56,811 bases of DNA from Prevotella sp. (GTDB lineage Bacteria; Bacteroidota; Bacteroidia; Bacteroidales; Bacteroidaceae): assembly GCA_017477435.1 (NCBI GenBank), contig JAFUVV010000018.1, positions 1-56,811 on the forward strand, written 5' to 3'. The notes under the pieces are model-generated. The model made no database searches and was not told the DNA's origin. It was given only the letters and a program-made list of their open reading frames with translations. Positions 8,347 through 14,989 of the stretch are shown piece after piece. The position numbers and the translations under genes are program-made. How positions within the stretch are numbered: the first letter of the stretch is position 1; every line of letters begins with the position of its first letter.

Positions 8347-10197
8347 ATGAAAGACTTATTTAAACTTTTGTTCATGACTATTATAATAGTTGGCATGAAC
8401 AGCTGTCTCGGCGATGATTTCGACGACAGCTATGAAGATATTTATACCGACGAAACAGGTAGTACGGGTAACGGAACAAGCGGGCAGACCATCACAACTG
8501 CCACAGGAACACTCAAAGAACTTCTTAATCTCGACATCACTATCGACGACTCGGCTCTCGAAGAGACAGAAAAGACGCCGGAACTGACCGACGAATTCTA
8601 CGAAGACTATGCCGAGCTCGATCTCGGCTTTGCCGAAGCCTACGTAGTGAACATCGCCTACAACGGCAACGCAGCCACCGTGAGCGGCGACACCGAAGCG
8701 GTGACAGTGAAGCAGGACGGTGCCGACGTGACCGTAACGAGCGAGGTGAAGGGCGTCAGGTATGTTCTCTCGGGAACAACCGACGACGGCTCCTTCAAAA
8801 TCTACAGCTCGAAGAAATTTAAGCTCGACCTCAATGGCGTGAGCATCACCAATCCCACCGGCGCTGCCATCAACAACCAGGGCAAACGTGCCTACGTGGA
8901 GCTCATCAGCGGGACGACAAACAGCCTCTGCGACGGAAGTTCCTACACTTCCACTCCTGACGACGAGGACGAAAAAGGCACCTTCTTCAGCGAAGGCAAG
9001 CTGGCATTCAACGGAACAGGCTCGCTCAGCGTGACATCGAAGGGAAAGCATGGAATCGTAAGCGACGACTATATTCTCTTCCGCCCGGGAGTGAACATAA
9101 GCGTGACATCCACATCTGGCCACTGCATCAAGTCCAACGACGGCATCATCATCCGCGGCGGCGTGATCAATGCGCAGACATCGGCCGATGCATCCAAGGG
9201 AATCACCACCGACGGCATGCTCACCGTGGAAGGCGGACGCACAACGCTCATCACGAGCGGCAACGCCGTCTACGACTCCGACGAACAGGACGTCTCGGGC
9301 GCAGCAGGAGCAAAGGCCGACTCCGTCATCGTAATCGCGGGAGGACAGTTCTATGCCAAGAGCACTGGAAAGGGAGGCAAGGGCATCAGCACCGACCAGA
9401 CCTTCACAATGACTGGAGGCACCGTGAAAGTCGTCACGACAGGTACTGCCTACACCTACAACCGCTCGCTCGACTCGAAGGCGAAAGGCATCAAAGCCGA
9501 CGGAAACATGTATATAAAAGGAGGCAGCATAATGGCAAAGACTACCGGAGGAGAAGGATCGGAGGCTATTGAGACAAAGGGCATTCTGACCGTAGACGGC
9601 GGCAGCGTAGCCACATACAGCTACGACGACGGGATAAACTCGAAATCGACGATGACCATCAACGACGGTAGCATCTACAGCTACGCCACAGGAAACGACG
9701 GTATCGACTCCAACGGCAACCTCATCGTCAACGGCGGAGTGGTCGTAGGATGTGGGGCATCGGCACCTGAAGAAGGCATCGACGCCGCCGAAGGCTACAC
9801 ATTCTCCATCAACGGAGGAACAGTGGTCGGCATCGGCGGCGGCGGAGAGGCGATGGCAGGGTCGCAGCAGAAGGCGTCGCTGAAAGGCGTGACCGTGGCG
9901 GGAGGCAACTACATCGCCGTATCTGGCGGCAGCACATACCTCTTCGCGCTACAAGTGCCATGCTCATACAGTAGCGCAACGCTACAAGTGAGCACCGGCG
10001 CGTTCAAGTCGGGAACCACATATACGTTGTCAACAGCAGCACAGTCGGCTGTCAGCGGAGACACCGACTTCTACGGATACGTCGACTCGCCAAGCATCAG
10101 CAGCACATCATCGCTCGGCACATTCACCACATCAACCTCCACCACCGGCGGCATGAGCGGGAATATGGGCGGAGGGGGCCCAGGCGGAAGAAGATAA
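8347..10197 (+). CDS. Surface lipoprotein with Cthe_2159/DUF4353-type carbohydrate-binding beta-helix
   Basis: 616 aa. The N-terminus is a lipoprotein signal (KLLFMTIIIVGMNSC) followed by an acidic tract (GDDFDDSYEDIYTDE), the pattern for surface export in Bacteroidota. The body from about residue 110 is made of repeated short beta strands with G-rich turns (GSLSVTSKGKHGIVSDD, IRGGVINAQTSADASKGI, MTGGTVKVVTTG, VDGGSVATYSYDDGINS), as in Cthe_2159-type polysaccharide-binding right-handed beta-helices. The tail is GGGGPGGRR. It is monocistronic, with a terminator right after it. ATG 8338 is an alternative start three codons upstream. The ligand is unknown. Confidence 0.82.
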   Translation: MKDLFKLLFMTIIIVGMNSCLGDDFDDSYEDIYTDETGSTGNGTSGQTITTATGTLKELLNLDITIDDSALEETEKTPELTDEFYEDYAELDLGFAEAYVVNIAYNGNAATVSGDTEAVTVKQDGADVTVTSEVKGVRYVLSGTTDDGSFKIYSSKKFKLDLNGVSITNPTGAAINNQGKRAYVELISGTTNSLCDGSSYTSTPDDEDEKGTFFSEGKLAFNGTGSLSVTSKGKHGIVSDDYILFRPGVNISVTSTSGHCIKSNDGIIIRGGVINAQTSADASKGITTDGMLTVEGGRTTLITSGNAVYDSDEQDVSGAAGAKADSVIVIAGGQFYAKSTGKGGKGISTDQTFTMTGGTVKVVTTGTAYTYNRSLDSKAKGIKADGNMYIKGGSIMAKTTGGEGSEAIETKGILTVDGGSVATYSYDDGINSKSTMTINDGSIYSYATGNDGIDSNGNLIVNGGVVVGCGASAPEEGIDAAEGYTFSINGGTVVGIGGGGEAMAGSQQKASLKGVTVAGGNYIAVSGGSTYLFALQVPCSYSSATLQVSTGAFKSGTTYTLSTAAQSAVSGDTDFYGYVDSPSISSTSSLGTFTTSTSTTGGMSGNMGGGGPGGRR

Positions 10198-10208
10198 CAC
10201 CCAAACAA

Positions 10209-10250
10209 GAAGCGGCACATGTAGAAAAAAAACATGTGCCGCTTCTTTTC
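10209..10250 (+). terminator. Terminator of the beta-helix lipoprotein gene
   Basis: A 14-bp perfect stem, GAAGCGGCACATGT (10209-10222) with ACATGTGCCGCTTC (10232-10245), has an A-rich loop and is followed by TTTTC. Confidence 0.9.
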
Positions 10251-10315
10251 TAAGATGATATATCAAACCCAATATATCTACAGAAAAACACCACCACCTA
10301 AAATTGTCGGTACAA

Positions 10316-10398
10316 GTACAAAGCCCATGTACTCACAGTATAATACTCATGTACTCACAGTACAAAAGCCATGTACTCGGAGTACAAAGCCTTTGTAC
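10316..10398. repeat. GTAC-family array B2: four units, 22-bp period
   Basis: Units start at 10316, 10338, 10360 and 10382. They are GTACAAAGCCCATGTAC, GTATAATACTCATGTAC, GTACAAAAGCCATGTAC and GTACAAAGCCTTTGTAC. The last is a perfect palindrome around its central C. Spacers are TCACA, TCACA and TCGGA. The array lies between convergent genes (beta-helix lipoprotein and menA), after the terminator. Confidence 0.95.
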
Positions 10399-10433
10399 TG
10401 TCGAAAGACGACTTCCACGGCGATGTTGCAAGC

Positions 10434-11420
10434 CTAATCTATCATTATCACGGCACTCATTACGAGCGCCATGATGAACATGTTGCGGCTGGTTTCACCC
10501 AGTATAGCATTCAGCGCCCTGCCCTCATGGATGCGGCGCATCCTGCGCCATGTCAGAAAATGAAGCAGGGGATAGACGAACCAGGTGGCCAGATATACAG
10601 ACGGCGACTGCTCCCTGGCCGTGCTTCCCGTTTTGAGCATCACCCACACCACAGCCGAAAGTAGCGTCACAACAATGCCAATGACAAGGTAGAAACGAAG
10701 TCCGAACCGCTCTCCAAAGCGCACCACGACAGTCCGCTTGCCCGAGATGCGGTCTTCATTGCGGTCGCGATAGTTATTTATCACAAGCAGTGCATCGATG
10801 GCAATGCCCGAGATGAGCGACAAGAGGATTGAAAGCGGCGTAATCGAGAGTGTCTGCATGTAGTAGGTACCACACACAGGAACAAAGCCGAAGAACACAA
10901 CCACCAGCGCATCTCCCCACCCGAGATAAGAGAAACGGGTTGTATAGAGAAAAGCGAAGAGTATGCATATCACACCTAATGCTATATATTCGCAACCGCG
11001 GAAAGGCATATATTTCCCACTGATAATCACCGCCGTAAGTCCCACAACGCTTGCCAATATAACGCTGACAGCAATCCCAGCCTTCATTGCACGGGGAGAA
11101 ATCCATCCCTGGGCACATGCCCGTTCCGGTCCGAGACGATCGGAGCGGTCGCTGCCACGCTGGTAATCGAAGAGATCGTTAATCAGATTGGCAGCTATCT
11201 GCATTATGCAGGCAAACAGGAGACAGCATATCCACAGCGCCAGATGGACTGACGGCGTGGAGAACGACTGTGCCCCGTCGAGCATGTCTGTCTGTCGGAA
11301 CGCACCCACACGAAACGCCAGTGCACCGGCAAGCAGCACAGGAATCACGGCACCCGTAAGTGTCTTCGGACGTGCGGCCAACACCCAGGCACGAAGAGAA
11401 TTTGTTCTTACGTCACTCAT
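10434..11420 (-). CDS. menA: 1,4-dihydroxy-2-naphthoate polyprenyltransferase MenA
   Basis: 328 aa. MenA attaches the isoprenoid chain to dihydroxynaphthoate in the inner membrane, the penultimate step of menaquinone synthesis. It is a UbiA-superfamily membrane protein with several hydrophobic helices and both Asp-rich motifs (NLINDLFDYQRGSD and NNYRDRNED). The start RAWVLAARPKTLTGAVIPV is typical of MenA. It lies 52 bases downstream of menG, whose product performs the following methylation, so the pair covers the last two steps. ATG 11420 is preferred over a TTG three codons upstream. Confidence 0.92.
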   Translation of the reverse strand: MSDVRTNSLRAWVLAARPKTLTGAVIPVLLAGALAFRVGAFRQTDMLDGAQSFSTPSVHLALWICCLLFACIMQIAANLINDLFDYQRGSDRSDRLGPERACAQGWISPRAMKAGIAVSVILASVVGLTAVIISGKYMPFRGCEYIALGVICILFAFLYTTRFSYLGWGDALVVVFFGFVPVCGTYYMQTLSITPLSILLSLISGIAIDALLVINNYRDRNEDRISGKRTVVVRFGERFGLRFYLVIGIVVTLLSAVVWVMLKTGSTAREQSPSVYLATWFVYPLLHFLTWRRMRRIHEGRALNAILGETSRNMFIMALVMSAVIMID

Positions 11421-11472
11421 GGTAATCAATAACTATGGAATAGAACCACAACTTTTTCTTAACGTCTCACAG

Positions 11473-12162
11473 TCAGGCTTTTATCCCGGTAAACATGCGG
11501 CAGAGTCCAAACGTGAATGCCTTTGCCTCCACATCGCGGAAGCCAGCTTCGGCGAGCATAGCGCACACCTTGTCGGGCTTTGGAAACCTGAGCACCGACT
11601 CGGGCAGATAGCGATAGGCACTGCCGTTGCCGGAAACGAGCCGGCCGATAAGTGGCAGAATATGAAGGAAATAGAGCTTGTAGCCCCAGCATAGCAGTGG
11701 GTTAGAGGGCACGGAGAGTTCGACGATGCACACCATGCCACCCGGCTTCAGGACGCGATGCATTTCATTCAGCCCCTGCTGCAGGTGCTCGAAGTTGCGC
11801 ACACCGAAGGCGACGCTAACGGCGTCGAATGTATCATCGGCAATGCTCATGTGCTCGCAGTCGTCTACATGCATTTCGATGTTGAGTCCCAGAGCCTTGA
11901 CCTTCTCTTCTCCCACGTCGAGCATGCCCTGCGAGATGTCCACGCCGGTCACTCGCTCCACCCCAGCCTTGGCCAAGGCGATGGCGAAGTCGCCGGTGCC
12001 ACAGGCCACATCGAGGACATGTGCCGGCCGCGTGGATACAATGCGGCGCACGGCCTTACGACGCCACCCTTTGTCGACGTTGAGCGAAAGAATGTGGTTC
12101 AACTTATCGTAGGTGGGCGCTATAGCGTCGAACATGCTTTCGACAAATTCTTTCTTTGCCAT
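11473..12162 (-). CDS. menG: Demethylmenaquinone/ubiquinone methyltransferase MenG (UbiE)
   Basis: 229 aa. SAM-dependent C-methylation of demethylmenaquinone. Family features are the N-terminal FDAIAPTYDKLNHILSLNVDKGWRR region, SAM motif I VLDVACGTGDFAI (about residues 49-61), GVDISQGML, and the UbiE signatures VSVAFGVRNFEH and RVLKPGGM. The C-terminus SGNGSAYRYLPESV is also typical. It follows the small membrane protein gene by 8 bases and precedes menA, all leftward. The methyl donor is SAM; the product is menaquinone in Bacteroidales. Confidence 0.94.
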   Translation of the reverse strand: MAKKEFVESMFDAIAPTYDKLNHILSLNVDKGWRRKAVRRIVSTRPAHVLDVACGTGDFAIALAKAGVERVTGVDISQGMLDVGEEKVKALGLNIEMHVDDCEHMSIADDTFDAVSVAFGVRNFEHLQQGLNEMHRVLKPGGMVCIVELSVPSNPLLCWGYKLYFLHILPLIGRLVSGNGSAYRYLPESVLRFPKPDKVCAMLAEAGFRDVEAKAFTFGLCRMFTGIKA

Positions 12163-12170
12163 AACTGATG

Positions 12171-12749
12171 TTATTCTGCGTGTCTGCTGTTATACGATTC
12201 GAGGCGGTGCTGGAGAAGTGCGCAAAGGTCTTTCTTCTTCATCGTAAGTCCATCGGCTGAAATACCTTCGGCAGCACCTCCAAGTTTCGTATTAAACCTA
12301 CGGAGTATCCTGCCCATCTTACTGCTTTCCATATACTTACGCGCCTCAACGTCGTCCTTGTAGATGACGTTCAAAATGGCTTCGTCGCTAAACTTTCCAC
12401 CCTTGCCCTTCTCGCTTGCCAGCGCAAACTCCTTCACGTCGGCAAACATGATGCGACGCGGGTTTCTTTCCCTCACCACAATTCCGTCGCCGAAGATCTG
12501 GAGGTAGGGCTTGCCGGAAAGGCGCTCGCTCAGCATATACCAGACAATCACCAGCGCGCCTAAACCGAAGAAAATCATGCCAGTGATACCGATTATCATG
12601 CCTACCGTGCCGCTCCATATCATCGAGTATGCCCCCAGGATAAACGGGACACACACGGCGACGAGCAGCAGGTTCTGCCAGATGGAATGGTATATAAATA
12701 CCGGCTCGTCGTCGTAGCTATTGTAGCCTGACTCTGCCACACTGTTCAT
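12171..12749 (-). CDS. Small membrane protein resembling the STM3941 family
   Basis: 192 aa. Two hydrophobic segments near residues 25-45 and 50-70 (IWQNLLLVAVCVPFILGAYSM is the region; GMIIGITGMIFFGLGALVIV follows) precede a soluble PH-like part (GDGIVVRERNPRRIMFADVKEF) with many lysines. This architecture matches STM3941-like proteins, whose function is unknown. The start ATG at 12749 overlaps the upstream TGA as ATGA, which strongly decides the start and suggests translational coupling; a longer frame (MRKDIQTQ...) is rejected for that reason. The position between the DUF1648 gene and menG may be operon sharing only. Confidence 0.7.
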   Translation of the reverse strand: MNSVAESGYNSYDDEPVFIYHSIWQNLLLVAVCVPFILGAYSMIWSGTVGMIIGITGMIFFGLGALVIVWYMLSERLSGKPYLQIFGDGIVVRERNPRRIMFADVKEFALASEKGKGGKFSDEAILNVIYKDDVEARKYMESSKMGRILRRFNTKLGGAAEGISADGLTMKKKDLCALLQHRLESYNSRHAE

Positions 12750-13222
12750 TCTTTCGGGTCCTCCACACCCCTGAGTCTGTATATCTTTACGCAATAGACC
12801 ACGGTGGTGAGCAACAGGGCGCCGGTAGCCACGGCTATTGGCCAGGCTCCGACAATCTTCTCGCCAACCATCAGTATGACAACGATGAAGAGCGCTGCCA
12901 TCTCCACGGCCAGCACGCGCACCATTCTCACCATCTTCTCGTATTGCGCAGCGGTGCTGACTTCGAACGGAATGTTGATCATCTTGTCGGGCTTATAGGC
13001 TGCGAGCAGCGAGACGGCGGTCGTAATGGTTCCGACAATGGCCATGATGATAATGGTCAGCTTGTCGCCTGTGGCATCTGCGTTGCCGGCAATATCAAAA
13101 TGCGTGGGCACCGTGTCGGGCGAGTTTTTGTAAAGCACCAATGCCACGATCCACATAATCAAAACGAGCACTCCGCACACTACTTCGAACATCGTGCCTT
13201 CCTTTGTCCTATTCACTTTCAT
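12746..13222 (-). CDS. DUF1648-type (SdpI-like) small membrane protein
   Basis: 158 aa. The N-terminal helix (VVCGVLVLIMWIVALVLY) is followed by the DUF1648 signature NSPDTVPTHFDIAGNADATGDK and further helices near residues 50-70, 95-115 and 120-140. DUF1648 domains occur in SdpI-type immunity proteins and in many membrane proteins of unknown role. The start MKVNRTKEG at 13222 lies within the end of the ribbon-helix-helix gene (14-base overlap); a longer frame to 13318 would cover much of that gene and is rejected. It overlaps the next gene by ATGA. Confidence 0.75.
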   Translation of the reverse strand: MKVNRTKEGTMFEVVCGVLVLIMWIVALVLYKNSPDTVPTHFDIAGNADATGDKLTIIIMAIVGTITTAVSLLAAYKPDKMINIPFEVSTAAQYEKMVRMVRVLAVEMAALFIVVILMVGEKIVGAWPIAVATGALLLTTVVYCVKIYRLRGVEDPKE

Positions 13223-13391
13223 CTTGTTTCCTTTCTTTATGTTTTCTGAGCCTTCCACTCTTGCGCAAAGCCTCGGTGATGATCCACTGCAGCTGTCCGT
13301 TGGTCGACCTGAACTCATCGGCCGCCCACTTCTCTATGGCACTCATCGTGTCTTCGTCTACACGGAGGATAAAACTTTTTGTCTTTGCCAC
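13209..13391 (-). CDS. Ribbon-helix-helix (Arc/MetJ-type) DNA-binding protein
   Basis: 60 aa. The KSFILRVDEDTMSAIE strand-helix start, then KWAADEFRSTNGQLQW and IITEALRKSG, is the classic RHH layout with a short beta strand followed by two helices and a basic tail (RLRKHKERKQ). Such proteins bind operators as dimers. It lies directly after the SPFH gene (94-base gap with a hairpin) and overlaps the DUF1648 gene by 14 bases, so it may regulate this operon; that is inference. The overlap suggests coupled translation. Confidence 0.8.
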   Translation of the reverse strand: MAKTKSFILRVDEDTMSAIEKWAADEFRSTNGQLQWIITEALRKSGRLRKHKERKQDESE

Positions 13392-13445
13392 CTTTAAAAA
13401 AATACATTAACGTCAATGAAAAACGATAACTATTCGACTTTCCAC

Positions 13446-13483
13446 GAAGCCCACAGCCCCATTGTGGGGGTTGTGGGGCTTTC
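13446..13483 (-). terminator. GC-rich hairpin between SPFH and RHH genes
   Basis: GAAGCCCACAGCCCC faces GGGGGTTGTGGGGCTTTC with a short loop and minor mismatches. There is no U-tract in the leftward direction, so it may be an mRNA-stabilising or attenuating stem rather than a full terminator. Confidence 0.45.
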
Positions 13484-13485
13484 GC

Positions 13486-14436
13486 TTATTGATTCAGAGT
13501 GCCTGTATTTACCACTGGCTGGGCGTTGTCGTCGCCGCAGAGCACCACGAGCAGGTTGCTCACCATGGCAGCCTTCTTGTCGTCGTCGAGCTCGACAATC
13601 TCCTCTTCCGACAGCTTGTCGAGTGCCATCTTCACCATGCCCACGGCTCCTTCCACGATCTTCTCGCGGGCAGTGATGATGGCAGCAGCCTGCTGACGAC
13701 GGAGCATGACGGCGGCAATCTCCGGTGCATAGGCAAGGTAGTTGATGCGTGCCTCCACTATCTCGATGCCGGCCATGGCAAGGCGCTCCTCGAGCTTCTC
13801 CTTGAGCTGGTTGTTGATCTCGTCGCCACCATCGCGCAGGGTGAGCTCTTCACTCTGCAGATTGGTGTTGTCGTAGGCATACTGTCCGGCCACCTGGCGA
13901 AGGGCAGCATCGCTCTGTATCTGTACAAAACGTTCGAAGGCGCGCATCACACTGGCCACATTGGTACCCACAGATGCCGTCACGGCCGACATTGCCATCG
14001 TCTGAGAGTCGATCTCAAACATTGCCTTGTAGGTGTCTTTCAGTCGCCACACCACCACCAGGCCAATCATCACGGGGTTGCCGATCTTGTCGTTAACCTT
14101 GATGGGCTGTGCGTCGAGGTTACGTGCACGCAGCGAGAGCTTCTTAGTGTTGATAAAGGGATTCACCCAGTGGAAGCCCACCTCCTTGAACGTGCCTTTA
14201 TACTTTCCGAAGAACATCATCACGCGGGCCTCGCCAGGCTCGTTCATCACAAATCCTGCGCAGCCGAAGAGGGCAAGCACGATGAGGATGATGCCTGCGG
14301 CAAGACCGCTGTAGACCTCAACGTCTACAGCCCTGTAGATGAGCCAAACGCCCAGCACCAGGGCAGCAATGATTAAAAACAGAGCAGCAAATCCGCTCAT
14401 CCGAAATCCTTTGAAATTGAACTCTTTTGTCTCCAT
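13486..14436 (-). CDS. SPFH/Band 7 (prohibitin-flotillin) membrane protein
   Basis: 316 aa. Two N-terminal membrane segments (about residues 14-35 and 43-62) precede the SPFH domain ([18 protein letters not shown], then GFHWVNPF, then [16 protein letters not shown], and [14 protein letters not shown]) and a helical tail ([26 protein letters not shown] is the region). SPFH proteins form membrane scaffolds or microdomains, often with proteases or secretion machinery. It is the first gene of a leftward series with an RHH protein and two membrane proteins, suggesting a small membrane-stress module. Its promoter is at 14476-14506. Confidence 0.9.
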   Translation of the reverse strand: METKEFNFKGFRMSGFAALFLIIAALVLGVWLIYRAVDVEVYSGLAAGIILIVLALFGCAGFVMNEPGEARVMMFFGKYKGTFKEVGFHWVNPFINTKKLSLRARNLDAQPIKVNDKIGNPVMIGLVVVWRLKDTYKAMFEIDSQTMAMSAVTASVGTNVASVMRAFERFVQIQSDAALRQVAGQYAYDNTNLQSEELTLRDGGDEINNQLKEKLEERLAMAGIEIVEARINYLAYAPEIAAVMLRRQQAAAIITAREKIVEGAVGMVKMALDKLSEEEIVELDDDKKAAMVSNLLVVLCGDDNAQPVVNTGTLNQ

Positions 14437-14475
14437 ATTACTTAGTGTTTTAAATTGATATCATTTTGATATCGC

Positions 14476-14506
14476 AAAGATATATGTTTTTCCTGAAAAA
14501 ACAAAC
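14476..14506 (-). promoter_or_regulatory. Promoter of the SPFH operon
   Basis: Minus strand TTTG (14503-14506), 19 bases, TATCTTTG (14476-14483). A GATATCA/TGATATC inverted repeat just downstream (about 14457-14474) could be an operator. Confidence 0.7.
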
Positions 14507-14612
14507 AAAGGAATCACCACTTTAACATTATTTTAACACTTCCGCCTGCACTTGCTGCCTCCGCATATAAACAAATGTTCGCGCGCATAACGACAGCTAC
14601 TGCTTTTCCATT

Positions 14613-14668
14613 CCGCCCGGGAGATCAGGAAGGAGATATGGAAAGGCCTCAGTGCCAAGCCCGGGCGG
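14613..14668. repeat. Inverted repeat CCGCCCGGG...CCCGGGCGG
   Basis: A 9-bp inverted repeat (14613-14621 and 14660-14668) brackets 38 bases in the 553-base gap between the SPFH operon and the adhesin gene. No gene was seen in this gap, which otherwise holds array A2 and a terminator. Confidence 0.5.
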
Positions 14669-14695
14669 CAGAACCATCAAGCACTGGCAGCTGCA

Positions 14696-14800
14696 CTATC
14701 AAAGCCAGATAGCGATACTATCAAGCACAGATAGCGATACTATCAAAGCCAGATAGCAAGACTATCTGATACGGATAGCAATACTATCTGTGCTTGATAG
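14696..14800. repeat. CTATC-family array A2: five units, 22-bp period
   Basis: Units start at 14696, 14718, 14740, 14762 and 14784: CTATCAAAGCCAGATAG, CTATCAAGCACAGATAG, CTATCAAAGCCAGATAG, CTATCTGATACGGATAG and CTATCTGTGCTTGATAG. Unit 5 is the exact reverse complement of unit 2. Arms are perfectly conserved while centres vary. Spacers are CGATA, CGATA, CAAGA and CAATA. Confidence 0.95.
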
Positions 14801-14926
14801 TGGAGACGTCTGTCTCGGACACTGCGTCATCTGTCGGGGCCGGAAGAGAGAGGATGGCTTTCTGATTCCACATGCATGGCCGACATGCGCATCCTGTCTG
14901 CAGCACTCTCGCTGCCAGACGAGCAC

Positions 14927-14966
14927 ATAAAAAAAGCGAGGCTTGCCCCGATGGAGCAAGCCTCGC
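14927..14966 (-). terminator. Terminator of the 987-aa adhesin gene
   Basis: An 11-bp stem GCGAGGCTTGC (14936-14946) with GCAAGCCTCGC (14956-14966). Read leftward it is followed by a run of seven or more T. It lies 24 bases after the stop of the adhesin gene. Confidence 0.92.
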
Positions 14967-14989
14967 GCTGTATTTAGGCTGGTATGTGA

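Noticed and set aside
13462-14376. Rightward ORF of 304 codons opposite the SPFH gene
   Set aside because: Antisense shadow caused by codon bias; no RBS or domain.
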